A stretch of 64,000 bases of DNA, taken from positions 66,905,753-66,969,752 of the forward strand of contig OZ026525.1 in the NCBI GenBank assembly GCA_964019695.1, read 5' to 3'. A model generated the notes under the pieces. The model did not search any database. It was given only the letters and a program-made list of their open reading frames with translations, and was not told where the DNA came from. The DNA is from Loripinus fragilis. Its lineage: Eukaryota; Mollusca; Bivalvia; Lucinida; Lucinidae. A program made the position numbers and the translations under genes. Numbering within the stretch: the first letter of the stretch is position 1; each line of letters opens with the position of its first letter. Below, in pieces: positions 32,606 through 44,232 of this stretch.

Positions 32606-32982
32606 CAGTGTTTGAATACAAAATGCGGTCAAAGCAAACTCTTTGGAACTGGGCCTGGCCGGAGACCAGGTTGGGCCGGGTACGGGTCCAGACTTTTTAG
32701 CCAAACACAAATCTGGGTCTATAGATTTTGTAGAATCTTTAAGCGAAAATATGGGCATATACATGGAATTCAGAAAAGTTTGGCCATTCAAATGCCAAAA
32801 CTCAGAAAACGGGACATTCATAATACTTTCTTTTTTTGAAAAAAGAGGGGGGTTATACCTGGCGGCGCTGAAAAAGGGGGGGTATTCGGGCGCATATCCG
32901 TACTATGTCATACATAGGGAGTTACCCCCCCCCCCCCCGAGAATGTCGTAAGGGGCGATCAAAAGTTATGCAAACGGTCGCC

Positions 32983-33212
32983 TTACAATGCCTCCTTAAA
33001 GTTAAGCAAGACTTATGTTAAGTATTGATATTTCAACATGCTATATCAAATGCTAAATAAATTGCCTGAATCGATGTGTGATATCATTGTGATCTTCAGA
33101 AAAATTAAAACTATTTTGATTTTGATCAGTTTCAAACGTTATTTTTTGCATCCTGAAAAATCAATACTTACATGTAACTTAAGTCTTCCTTAACTCTAAG
33201 GAGGCATTGTAA
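32983..33212 (+). mobile_element. TIR MITE, TTACAATGCCTCCTTAA family, 230 bp
   Basis: TTACAATGCCTCCTTAAAGT and the complement of TTAACTCTAAGGAGGCATTG TAA are inverted ends. Interior landmarks are GTTAAGTATTGATATTTCAA and GTTATTTTTTGCATCCTGAA. A copy in the opposite orientation lies at 57096-57308. Confidence 0.7.
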
Positions 33213-33666
33213 TTCCGGGCCCAGATCTTGTAATATTGTCGCATAGAAGTTCAAAATAGGCGTAAGTGACTGTACCGACGTAACATGTAGATGTAATGAT
33301 TTTATAACTAACTCAAAAATATCAGTATATGATACATGTATACAGCAATCTTTTATTGTTTAGTCGGTATGTGAAATTACAGGACTTGTCACAGAAGTAA
33401 AGATGTCTCTTCGGGACATGCAGCTGCATCTGAGCCTATTTTTCTGTTGGCATGCTAGTCTGGGTTACGGAACAAGAAGCTCACCACAGATGAAGACAAG
33501 TAACATGAATTTAACATTGCTAACAACAAACAGTAAGGCGACGAAGCGATGGGGTGCGGAGGAGGGGTTAATTATTACTCCCTGCGCTTCTCGCATACCT
33601 GCAAACCCTCCCACACATTACTAGCACATGTAACTTAAGCGACCTCAAACTTGTTGGTTACAAAAT

Positions 33667-33966
33667 CATGCGCGGATCCAGGAATTTTTTCGGGGGGGGG
33701 GGGGGGGGGCGGGGGGTCATGATGGACAACGCGTTTTTTTTTTTAATTTTTATTTTGTCCTCAACTTATTTTACAGTTTATGGAGGGGTCCAATACTTTT
33801 CCAAGGATCCTGAGGGGTCTAACATTTTCCAGGCGGGGGGGGGGGGGGGGGGGGGGTCCAACTTTTTCCAGGGAAGGGGGGTCCTAATCATAATATCTAA
33901 AGAAACCCATATAACTTGTGATTTTCTAGGGGGGGGGCCCTATCCCCCCCTCTGGATCCGCACATG
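33667..33966 (+). mobile_element. G-rich TIR MITE, 300 bp
   Basis: Ends CATGCGCGGATCCAGG and CCTCTGGATCCGCACATG are inverted. The interior is GGGGTCCAACTTTTTCCAGG-type text with three poly-G runs (about 33689, 33834, 33930). A truncated relative in minus orientation is at 61185-61412. Open frames through it are poly-Gly artefacts. Confidence 0.7.
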
Positions 33967-35204
33967 CAAAATTTCAATTTAGGTCTGTTTTGAGCCATGC
34001 CATGCTCGAGCGGCGCCCATCCCCTGTAAGAGTGAGCCCATATTCCCATTGACTATATAGGTCATCAAATGGTAGGTTTGGAGTTAAAATTAAAACTAAA
34101 TTGCAAGTGAGTTGAAATAATCACAATTACTCCTCCTCACTCCACAAAGTCTCAAAATAAGAGGAAAAAGACCATCAATAAGGTATTTATTTCCCTTATT
34201 TTAACATACAGAGCTTTGGGGGGGGGGGGGGGGAGGGTATTATACAAGAACAGGACGGAGATGCGGATTGCACTTTTATACAGAGGGGGCAGGTGCCCAC
34301 ATTCAAAGGGGCAAATGTCCATCCCCTCATATAGGTTAGATACGATTTTTTTATGTAGGGGACAAACAACCCTTGCCATGAGGCATATGTTCGCATACCC
34401 GATGAAAAAAGTATTTTAGTCTACGTTAGCTGACCTCTGCAAAAGGAGAGTAGTGTGCCACCCGCACTTTGCAACTTAGCTGGGTAGTTCCATGACGTCA
34501 CTCTGCGGTCACTAAGTAGAACGACTTTCGTTTTGACAGAGGAAAGATGACATTTTACAATGAATGTTTGATGAAAAACAGTGTTTTGGGGATTCATTCG
34601 GAGTTCCGCGCTGATGGGATTTGATCTCTGTGTACTTTGACAGGTAGTTTCTTTGATCAATCTTAAGATGAAATGGATGTTGGCCTTTGAGAAGGGGTAT
34701 CCCCGGCGCAATTCCACGTCGGTCATCTCTACATGCCATGGTTTTCTCTTTCTCTCACGTTTTTTCCATTTCTTTGCCTTCCTGGATGGACAAACGCTAT
34801 GTCGGCGGCCATTTTGTTTCGGGCTAATGACTGATTAAATTGGTTAATTCACCTCCTAGACGTCGATTAAATTTAATTGAGGAATCGGGGTTAAATCAAG
34901 GGTTTAATCCATGATTAAAAGATAATTGAGCTTCGTACAACGCGATTTAATAAGGCGCTAATTAATCGAGGTTTTAATCCATGATTAAAAGATAATTGAG
35001 CTTCGTACAACCGGGTCCAGACAATTAAATAACATAATATTATCAAAATCCAAGCGTGGGCAGACTCCCATGTTAATTTCCCATACCATGCAAGAGTCCC
35101 TTTTAAAATATCACTATACCCATTGACGCTTACGTTAACGTCATAAAAAATGACATTTTAATGTGTCGTTGTGTTTAAATGACTACCATACGATAACAAC
35201 AGAC

Positions 35205-35395
35205 ACCTGGATCCGATTGTATCAACACGCCATTAGCCTAACGACAAATTAGCGTCTAATACGTTATTAAAACGCTAACGACGTAAATAGTTAATGACGG
35301 CATTAAAGTGGGTTGTACGAAAGGTCCATTAAGCCGACGTTAGTTAATAACGCGCTAATGACGAACCTCGTCATTAAAATTAACGTGAACCAGTC
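35205..35395. repeat. Left terminus of a second large TIR pair
   Basis: ACCTGGATCCGATTGTATCA at 35205 is the exact complement of TGATACAATCGGATCCAGGT ending at 51413. Downstream, both ends share AACGACAAATTA-type text, TTAATGACG and a GGTTGTACGAA or TTAGTACAACC motif. The design is like that of the 30448-35018 ends (GGACCCGGTTGTACGAA). Whether 35205 and 51413 bound one 16-kb element or two broken copies is undecided. Confidence 0.5.
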
Positions 35396-35690
35396 ACCTA
35401 TAGAATTTCCGGTCGGTAAACAAAACAATTTGATCTAACAAATCTAAGAATGAAAGAAAATTAAAACAAATGAATGTTGATACGAGTCAGCTGTTACATC
35501 GTTTGTCAGCAACAGCAAAAATCCACGAAGAATCAGGAATATTCGATCACTAAAACTGTCGATCGAAGAGAGAACTTATGAGAATCTACATGTACCTATT
35601 GCTGATTAAGTGGAATTATCCCGTATAAATAATTGCTTTTTCATGATTTAATTCAAAGCAATCCGCTTTCTGATATCATGACAACATACA

Positions 35691-35935
35691 AATTGGGCCT
35701 CGTCGCGAGAAAACCTGTCTTCGGGGTTTCCGACAAAGCGAGTTTCAAACCAGTCTCCTCAGCTACAGAGACTAGCTCGAAAATTGAAATTTTGCTCGTC
35801 GCAAGTCTAGAGATGCTACTTACTTTTAAGCGAATAATTAAGGCGCTGATCAGTCTGTGCGGATGCGCAGGCTGGTCTGCGCCTTTGTTGTTCGCAAACC
35901 TTCGAAGACAGGTTTTCTCGCGTCGAGGCCCAATT
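35691..35935. mobile_element. MITE with near-perfect 32-bp TIRs, 245 bp
   Basis: AATTGGGCCTCGTCGCGAGA through AACCTGTCTTCG is mirrored by CGAAGACAGGTTTTCTCGCG through GAGGCCCAATT. The interior includes CAGTCTGTGCGGATGCGCAG, similar in style to the CATATGAGCC family. No target duplication is evident. Confidence 0.8.
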
Positions 35936-36302
35936 ATTCACGACTACTTATCATCACAATTCCAACATCGTGAGCGAATTTAAAACGCTGAAAGTTTTGC
36001 TAAACCAGCATTGAGATTAGCTGGTTAAGTGAGGTCGCCTACACGTATATCATTATAAAATTGCATTTGAATTTTCTTTGGTCCAGGAAATTTCCTTCCA
36101 ATTCTTCTCAAATTTGCTTCAGCAGAAAAAATCGATGCGAGATTGCGTGGCATGGACGGACGGTTGATGGCAAACTGACGCTCAGACAGAGCGAATCTCA
36201 GAGCCACGCGATAGCAGGGTCTTTGCTTGCTTACGTTCCCTAAATGGAATTCTGTAATACAGTTTCAGCTTACACCAGGGCACAGTAAGTTGAATTTGAA
36301 CC

Positions 36303-36500
36303 ACGACATATGATTTACAAAAATGTGGCATTTGACAAGTGTTGACTCAGAGGAGCCTGTGCAGCCTCCTTTTAAGCTAAGAAACTCCAATTGATAGTCG
36401 GTCAGTAGCTTAACAGTTGTAGAATATTCAAGCGACTAGCAAACGCTCTGATCAGACTGCGCATATTCAAATGGAAATCTCATGTCGCAGCTCAAATTTT
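36303..36500 (-). mobile_element. CATATGAGCC-family MITE, minus
   Basis: The reverse complement shows CAGTCTGATCAGAGCGTTTG, TCAAGCGACT (complement), GGAGGCTGCACAGGCTCCTC and AATGCCACATTTT, matching 6547-6793 and 58645-58853. The left end of the family element is partly deleted. Confidence 0.6.
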
Positions 36501-37826
36501 GTTATCGTAACTATTAAGTGTTATTTCTTCTATATTTCATATAGTTTTATTAATGTTCCATGATGTCAAGAGACAATTCGATTGTAAGAAAGATATACGG
36601 TACGGTTATACCCCTAGAAGAGTGTGTGTGTGTGTGTGGTAGGGGGGAGGGTACTATCATCATAATACCCAGGTGCGTTTCTGATGTATTTTATAGAGTA
36701 CGCATTCTTGAGGGGATCTGGGGGTTATCCCCCCTGTATGGGGTCAGGGGCGAAGCCTGTGGCAAAAAATAGTTTTAGGGCATCCCAAAGAGCTAAAATG
36801 AGCCCTCAAGACACGCAACTTAACACTATAAAGCATCATTTTTCTTCCAAAGTCAAATTAAATACAGCAAAACCAGTCTTAAGGGACCACTCAAAAAGAA
36901 GACCAAAACTTGGGATTCAAGACTGATTATCGCTTACTTAATGCAGGTCAAAAGTATTGCAGAATGCTCCTAAGGAAGCACTCTGCAATATTTTTGACCT
37001 TCATGAAGGTACCATTTGTCATGAAGATGTTTTATATTATTTTTGAGTGGCCGCTGAAGACAGGTTTTACTGTACCTAAAAACATGTACTTGCTGCGTCA
37101 AGTTGTACGCACGTGCTTATTTGCGTACACGTAGTTACGCTCCTTAAACCCAATATTATATTCCCATCCTGAACCTTGATCTTATAAATTTTTCTGTGAA
37201 CCGCTAAAATATGTAGTTTTTCAAAAATTTGATTCAAGAAAAGATTGATCAAGGATACGTACATGTACATATAAAAATTGAAGAGACCCCTACCCCCACC
37301 ACACTGGGATCATACCCCCATTACATAGATTTTCAAATTTGGGTGCTATTTTAGATTGTTCATGGTCTTCGAGTACCAATAGTAGAAAAAAGACTGTGTC
37401 TGGTCAGAAGTAACGTACTGTAAGGGCTTCGTCAGTAACATAGCTATAATAAGTAAAAAATAAAATAACCTTGAGATACAATCAGTGAATATACATGCAT
37501 ATCCTGATAACATGTCGAAAACGTATGCAAAGTTTCAAAATAATGTACATACCCACTACATAAATCAGATACGCTCTTAAAACTAAATTTTGCATTTTTA
37601 TTATGAAAGACTATTTGTAGCTGCCAGCTATTGAAAGTCGTTTTGGTTACGATTACGAAGATAGACAGTCGTGTAAATGTGAAACGTCACAAAAAATCAC
37701 CCGATGTTTATTTGATTGCGTACTGATAATTCAATTAGTTACACTGTTCGGCTACAGCTCAGTAGTAGAAATCAACAGATGATTGCGCTGAGTTCGTCAC
37801 CTATGCTGCCCCTGTTTTCTGTCCCT
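36501..37826. other. Unannotated, with (GT)n
   Basis: No gene recognised. A GTGTGTGTGTGTGTGG run lies at about 36622-36637. Two short segments around 36955-36985 (AAAGTATTGCAGAATGCTCC and GGAAGCACTCTGCAATATTT) form a hairpin. Confidence 0.4.
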
Positions 37827-38139
37827 CATGCGCGGATCAAAAGAGGGTGGCAGGGGGTCCGGACCCCCCCACCTGAAAAATCACAAAAATATAGGGATTC
37901 TTAGCACTACTGGTCTAGATCCCCTAAAAATCACAAGCTTCTAAGCCAGCATCTATGTTAGGTCATCATCCGCACACACCAGCGAAACGCCATTTAAATG
38001 GCGTTTCGCTGGCGGACCAATGATGGCCCGCTAATAGTAGTATTTGGATTCTCTATCCCCTAATCGACAAAAAACAACAACTACAAAAAATGTTGTTAAG
38101 GTTGACGCCCTATGACAAAACTTTCAGGATCTGCGCATA
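37827..38139 (+). mobile_element. CATGCGCGGATC-family MITE, copy 1
   Basis: Ends CATGCGCGGATCAAAAG and CTTTCAGGATCTGCGCAT. Interior: GGGGGTCCGGACCCCCC palindrome, GGTCTAGATCCCCTAAAAAT, and a central palindrome CGAAACGCCATTTAAATGGC GTTTCG, then TCTCTATCCCCTAAT. Similar to 43516-43840 and 54435-54682. Confidence 0.75.
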
Positions 38140-38644
38140 TCATATCAGCAGTGCAGACCGGGGGTTATTAGAGCCATATCGCCTTTCGACAATAATGTCT
38201 ATCATTCGCACAGTTGACAAGCCCCCGCCCCCATCAATACAAGTAACTCACACATAATTTGTTATATCCCAATAGCAAAACTAGTTTATACTTAACATCG
38301 TATTCCCTGAAGAAAACAACAAGAAGAAAAAGAACGGCGCCGAATGCAGGATAGTCGTTCAAAGCATGAATCAACGCATTGTACGATAATAGCATAACGC
38401 CGTTATTGTCAAAGGGAAACGCAGTCACAAATTATGTTTAAAATATTCCTTGTTTGTTTGTGCATGTTGTGTGTGCACGTATCAGCTTTAACTCTCTGCT
38501 TCGTTTCCGTATGTTCTTCTTCTGAACTTTGACCAAAGGGCGGAAGAGATGATTAGATTTGGTGACTTAGACCGAATTTTCTTGAACCGAACAATGGAAC
38601 AATGGATTCTGGTCAATCTTTATATATATTGTTTTATTACAGCA

Positions 38645-38777
38645 CAATAAAGATGGCCCAACATTAAATGCTGGCTTCCTAGCTTCATGATTTTTCAGGA
38701 CCATTATTACTAGGAAACCTTATTTCAGGGGGGTCCGGACCCCCTGCCCCCCCCCCCTCCTCTAGATCCGCGAATGC
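38645..38777 (-). mobile_element. CATGCGCGGATC-family MITE, truncated, minus
   Basis: The reverse complement starts CATTCGCGGATCTAGAGGAG, has CAGGGGGTCCGGACCCCCCT and runs through AAGCCAGCATTTAATGTTGG, where the similarity stops before the central palindrome. Confidence 0.6.
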
Positions 38778-39062
38778 CACAATCACACAGTGTAGACCAA
38801 CTCACGGCACCATGAGAAAGAAACACGTAACGCTGACAGCTATATACATGACATCTAGAAGGCATTTGAAAATAAGCAACCAGCTCTCTCTCTTCGCCAG
38901 CGAGATGATTACAAACCTAGAAAGGACACTAAGTACTACACAACAAAACAAGGACCAAACACCCCCCCCCCCCACACACACACACAAACAAATGATGCAA
39001 CAATTAACAATGAATGAACAACAACAGAACCACTGCATTGTCTAAGGGCAGCAACCTATGCC
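38777..39062 (-). repeat. PLE 3' tail, minus
   Basis: The reverse complement gives CTTAGACAATGCAGTGG, GTTGTTGTTCATTCATTG, AGGTTTGTAATCATCTCGCT GGCGAAGAGAGAG, TTCTTTCTCATGGTGCCGTG and GTCTACACTGTGTGATTGTG. This is the same subfamily as 3840-4363. A poly-C/CACACA run interrupts it near 38961-38985. Its 3' end abuts a truncated MITE. Confidence 0.65.
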
Positions 39063-39455
39063 ACGGGTAGAGGGAGCTTCTGACAAAATATTCAGCCCTT
39101 CCTGTCCGCTTCGCATCTCCTGGACCCTTTGAGAGATGTACACCAAACTTTTGCAACCTCTAAATACAGTAAATACTGAATCCTTCTGATTTACAAGTAG
39201 ATGACACCTACAAAATTTGAAGAAGACAAAAAAAACTGTCGGCTTCAATTTTCAGACCCCTAGCTCTATTCTGTAGCAGCTGCAGAAAAGAGGCACTTTA
39301 ACATAAATTGTTGAAAGACGGTCACACAGAACAACAAAATGACGCAAATTTGAACTCCTCTAGAAGCAGGTGTTGCAAAAAAAGTCAACGCTATATCAAT
39401 GTACGGAGACACGCGCGTTGCATTGAATACACCATAATAAATCATAACACGCATG

Positions 39456-39538
39456 CAGAGAAAAAAACGTTCATGTTTCATAAGCTAACGTATACAAGAC
39501 GAAGTGACAGATGACATATTTGAATGAGTAACGTGAGA
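39456..39538 (+). repeat. 83-bp segment duplicated at 50637-50719
   Basis: The 83 bases from CAGAGAAAAAAACGTTCATG to AATGAGTAACGTGAGA recur in direct orientation at 50637-50719 with a single mismatch and no gap. Neither flank is shared. It is not recognised as part of any repeat family here. Confidence 0.9.
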
Positions 39539-39539
39539 T

Positions 39540-40907
39540 TTTTTTTAAGAAAATGGGGAATGTTTATACTTTGTTATGTCAGCTGAGCTCAGTAAAGCGT
39601 TTGGCTTAAGGAACCTATGCCATTCCAAAATATCTGCAGTGATGCTCTAGGGTACAGGATTGTTGGAATCTCGCGAAAACTTGAATCAGATCAAAAAAAA
39701 ATCCTTGCGCTCAAACGCTGCATATTCAAGTAGCTAGTGTCATACATGCCTGGTGCAAAAAAATTTAAAACAGTAGTAGAATAATCAATTTAGTTGGCCG
39801 CAACCTACAAATATTAGTTTGTTGACCGTAACCTACAAATATCGTCAGTTCTTCCCTACGGAAAAGGTATTGTGCCATACATTATTTTTTTAAACCATCG
39901 ACGCAGATATTTCTTTAAATTTCACGCGTTTTAACTATCATTCTTCCAGCGTTAACGTGAAAATCATGTTTAAAACAAATGAAAAATAAACCCACCCCCT
40001 CCCCAAACCTGGGGGGGGGGGGGTAAAAGAAATCAAATTTCAACTTTTTCAGAACAGGGTCATGTTGTATGTCAAAATAAAAGGGGATTAAGCATATAAC
40101 ACTATGCAAGTACACACATCCTCAACCTGTAGGTTCGATAAAAGTAAAAAAAAAAAAAAAAAAATCTGAATGTGGTCATGTTGCATATCAAATTTTTGGG
40201 ATAAACATAGACAAAACAAACAAACAAATAATCTCTTTATTTCTAGGCTCAGATAACAATTGTTACATATGAGCACATATGAAATGAGTCAAACATAGCA
40301 TGGTGGCGACAACAGGAGAATAACATTGCTACGTATCAGTAATTTTTAAAACGGATTCTTTAGATGTGTTTAACTCTTCTGCAAGAGTTAAAGGGGAGGC
40401 TATACTTTGAAGATTATACTTATTCTAACTGTGTTAATAGCATTATTCTGCTTAATTTTGTTTACTTAGTGTTTTTTTTTTTCAATATATAAATATAAAA
40501 GCCGTGACCTGGCTACATATATATTCACGACATGGTCTTTACAATTATATGTATACATAGTATATAAGATAAAACTACTTTAGTTTAGTACTTCAGCAAA
40601 AGCCATAGCAAGACCCTGTCATACCAACGTCTACAGTATTCGCGCCGGCACGCATGTGCATTTTGCTGGGACCAGCTTTCCCTCCTATCCGCCAGAGGAT
40701 CGACAGTGGGTTCTCGTAAGGGTGGCCACAATCGATGCCCCAAGCGTTTAGGTAATAATTAAATAATAAATAAATAATTTCTTACTCTTGCTTGTACAGG
40801 AGTGTAGTTTGATTATAGGTTTAAATTGCACAGAGTTGCCAACGCGATTTAGTCAAAATGCACACAATATTTCAGCACTCATAGACTATTACACCAGAAT
40901 TTGCAAA

Positions 40908-40912
<5 letters not shown>
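39540..40912. other. Unannotated, with homopolymer runs
   Basis: No gene recognised. Runs of G (about 40012-40023) and A (about 40147-40164) occur. Two similar lines (TGGCCGCAACCTACAAATAT and TGACCGTAACCTACAAATAT at about 39796 and 39822) form a short tandem duplication. Confidence 0.4.
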
Positions 40913-41002
<90 letters not shown>

Positions 41003-41033
41003 AGAATAAGCAAAGAATAAGCAAATAAATAAA
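40913..41033. repeat. (AACT)n/(AAAT)n microsatellite
   Basis: AACTAACTAACT from 40913 changes to about 16 AAAT units, then degenerate AAGAATAAGC units. Confidence 0.9.
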
Positions 41034-43515
41034 TAGTATTATCGTCAAGACATGGTGATTAATTTCAGTAGATTAACATTAGTAATTTGTTAAGTTTGTA
41101 CCAAAAAGTGCTAGGTGGCATATGTCGACACACGCACATCGTCTAAACCGAGATGAGATTGAGACGATGTGCGCATACCGAAGCATGTCATGTCTAGTTA
41201 TGCTTACAGACATGTTCAGGTTGCTACATGTCTGGGAATGTTTATTTTCTCATGCCCATTACCGTCAAAAATGCATCTGAAATGTCGTCCGCTGAAGTCG
41301 TCCGCTGCACACAACTTCCCAACACCACTGACAAGCACCGTGGACCCAGATCAAGCTGATCCTATCTAGACAGTCCGGTCTAGGCCCACACTGTTCGTCA
41401 CAAATGCCTCTAGAACGCTTCAGCAGACGACAAATGCAGACGATTCTTGTTCAACACTATTTTGATCACTTAATCAATGTCCAGGTCTGTTTGGTTGACC
41501 AATGCTATGCAAGCACAACAATAGATGGAGACGGAGGGGCGGGGTAATGTGTCCCTCGTGACAGCTTTGTATAGGTAAGCTTTTCTAATAAGTCTAAAGA
41601 CTGCGTGTTTAATTCTTATAACTGGAGCAGATGCAGGTCATCATGCTTGGGATTAGTGAACATAAATTCTTAGGATTAATCGAAAATGACAAAAGGTATA
41701 AACATTATGTATTACTGTACGAATAAATGCGTTTTATAATCAGTTTCACCGATAGTGGTCTTATTTGCATCCGCGTGACAACCTAGGATCAGCTGAGGGA
41801 AACTTGGCAAGGATCCCTCAGCAGGTCATAGGCCGTTGGGAAGAACTCCAGGATCAGCATATACATCTATCTGTATACGCGTGTGACCCCGGCTTCCACT
41901 CACGTTGGTGCAAATCAAGGGCCCATCCAAATCCGGTGCCCTTTCTCGCGGGTCCTCTCACCGAAACGAAACTGAGAGAGGAGTATTAGGAGAAAGGGGG
42001 CCAGTGTTGGGTCACAGGAGCCATAGGTGAAAGAAGGCATGCATATACTTCTACAAAATATAGAAACATATATACACCCGCCCTCCCCTACTGTACCAAG
42101 TGCCGGGACTAGCTCATGTGTATTGAGGCTCGAGTAATATCACCAGGTATGGAAAGCGGTAGTTCTTAAAATCACTGTAATTTTACCATTTGGTGAATAT
42201 TAAACGCCGTCTGTCTCAACGTCTGCTGGAGCGTCCAAAACAGCGTCTTTGGCAGACCCTGCGGACCCATGTCAGCCTCCTCCCAAGCAGTCTGACCTTA
42301 GTCCACACAGTCTGGCCCTACACTTACACCAGCCATCAATTCCAGCAAATGCACGTCGCAGGCGACTCAAGCAGACGACGCTTCCAGGCGCTATTTGGCG
42401 GCTTACAAGGGGTTAGTTCCAAAATAGGTATAAATTTTTCATAGGAACAAATGTAACGTGGTATATGTTCACAATGGATATGAAATTTTACACTTGTTGC
42501 AGGATTCCCAAGCATGGTGAAATGAGCATGCTTTCATGTAGTTCTGTTAACATTACGGTAGCAATAATAGGATATGATTTTGTTGTTACTTACAGATTAT
42601 ATTGTTGGTACTTATCAACTGTAAAGCTTACACAGCACAAGGCATTTAATGTGATTATAATGGCAGCGAAACGACTCAAAGACAATAATAAATAGGCAAC
42701 AAAAAACTATAGTAAGAAACATATGTTTTCAGGGTTGATGTTACTATTCAAATTCAGTATCGGCTAAGACCCTATAGACGCTCAGCTATGTCCGCCGATA
42801 GCCTTAATCGGATTGTCAAAATTGACATATCAATGTGCATGTAGATTTCGTGCGTTTAGCTATTTAGCCTTGGCCTAATTTTCGTTCTCATTCATCCGAT
42901 GAATCAGTAGTGTGAGTAAACACTGACTTGAACGAACATAGCATAGTTGTGGGGTTTTGGATATAGTTTTTTTGCAGTGGCTGGTAAGTAAAATACTTTA
43001 AGCAGATCAATATTGTTTAAGTCGTTTCGCACCAGTCATAATCTTTGATCTTTTTAGGAAAAATATATAACGTGGCAAAGCCGCACCGGTCATGCTCACC
43101 AGAACTGTCTTGTTGAGACGTTTCTGACCAGCATTACCTGTGTTACGCATCAACGATGGGCATGTCCTGTGCATTGTACATGTACTTCAAATATTAATGC
43201 AAAAATGATCATCAGTCCTCGCTCAGTTTGTACTTGAACATTCTATCGTGCATGGGTCTTCATAAGAGCGGGTCCGCTTAGTCCGCACCGTTGAAAATTA
43301 TAACTATGCATAGGTCCAGATAAACGTACTTATTCCTTTTTATGCTTTGATGCGCAAAAGACCCGTCACCTTGAGATGGTTCAATTGAGCACCAACAGCA
43401 TGTATTTTTGGTCTAGAAATATTGAATGCGCTCTCCTATCTAGAGGCCAAACCCTATGCCGTTTTGTTTAATGGACACTTAATGAACACATGCACAAACG
43501 AACGTACAATAAAAT
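41034..43515. other. Unannotated stretch with diverged dispersed repeats
   Basis: No coding region recognised. Segments at 41285-41440 (AAGTCGTCCGCTGCACACAA, GCTTCAGCAGACGACAAATG) and 42210-42400 (CGTCTGCTGGAGCGTCC, AAGCAGACGACGCTTCCAGG) share short motifs in inverted arrangement, suggesting a decayed dispersed repeat. The 41765-41989 open frame has no identifiable domain. Confidence 0.35.
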
Positions 43516-43840
43516 CATGGGCGGATCCAGAGGGGGGACAGGGGGTCCGGACCCCCCTGCAAAATCACAAAAAAACATAAGGCCTCGAAGCAACACCGGT
43601 CCAGATCCCCCGAAAACCACAAGGCTATTAAGCCAGCATTCAATGTTGGACCATCGTCGGCACGCCAGCGAGACGCCATATAAACGGCATTTCGCCGGCG
43701 GGCCGATGATGTCCCGCTTATAGCGGTATGCGGATCCTCTCTCCCCTCATTAACTAAACATAAAAAATAAAATAAAAATAAATAAATAAACGTTGTCAAA
43801 GCTAGATCTCCTCTGACAAAACTTTTTGGATCCGCGCATG
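43516..43840 (+). mobile_element. CATGCGCGGATC-family MITE, best full copy
   Basis: Ends CATGGGCGGATCCAGAGG and TTTTTGGATCCGCGCATG, 325 bp. Contains GGGGGTCCGGACCCCCC, CACCGGTCCAGATCCCCCGA, AAGCCAGCATTCAATGTTGG, the central CGCCATATAAACGGCATTTC palindrome, CGGGCCGATGATGTCCCGCT, and CTCTCTCCCCTCATTAACTA followed by an A/T-rich filler. Non-autonomous. Confidence 0.8.
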
Positions 43841-44232
43841 AAAATAAACAGACAGACGATCATACAAAAAAGTCAGACAAATATATGGCTTTAGCTATTC
43901 ACTAACTATATATACATTTGATTTGGTCTATTAAGTGAATATTTATTCCTATTCCTAGCTTGGCATACTGCCTGAAGTATTGGTTGGAAGGCAGTAAAAT
44001 ATGACAGGAGTACTTATATTTTGATTGTAATAAAATACGTTTGGATGTTTAGTGGATATGTAATAGTTGCTAGTGCACCGCGAAATAGATAACTGTAATT
44101 TTCAGCCTGTTCGTTATTGTTTTGGTGATTATTGTGGTTTGGTGGCATATGCAGCTAAAGTAGTATTTTGAAAATTGTTTAAAAAGAGAGGAAAAGAAAC
44201 AAAACAAAACAGAAACGTGCACCAGGTCGAGA
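43841..44232 (-). other. Probable LINE 3' untranslated region
   Basis: Minus-strand sequence downstream of the ORF2 stop. It is AT-rich, with a possible repetitive end GGAATAGGAATAAATATTC at about 43940-43965. No poly(A) tail or second target-site copy was identified, so the true 3' end is uncertain. Confidence 0.4.

Larger units (their letters stand above)
30448..35018 (-). mobile_element. 4.57-kb TIR-bounded block, GGACCCGGTTGTACGAAGCTC ends
   Basis: GGACCCGGTTGTACGAAGCT at 30448 is inverted at 34998-35018 (AGCTTCGTACAACCGGGTCC). Both ends continue with AATCATGGATTAA-type subterminal repeats, and GTTGTACGAAGCT or its complement recurs inside each end (about 30552 and 34930). Just inside the right end, minus-strand 34812-34729 encodes a 27-residue start, MAADIAFVHP..., similar to the start MAANVVFSST... 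found in the same position by the second TIR pair (51219). I infer a large DNA transposon, perhaps PIF/Harbinger-like by its TIR style, now filled with nested elements. No target duplication is clear and no transposase remains. Confidence 0.5.
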
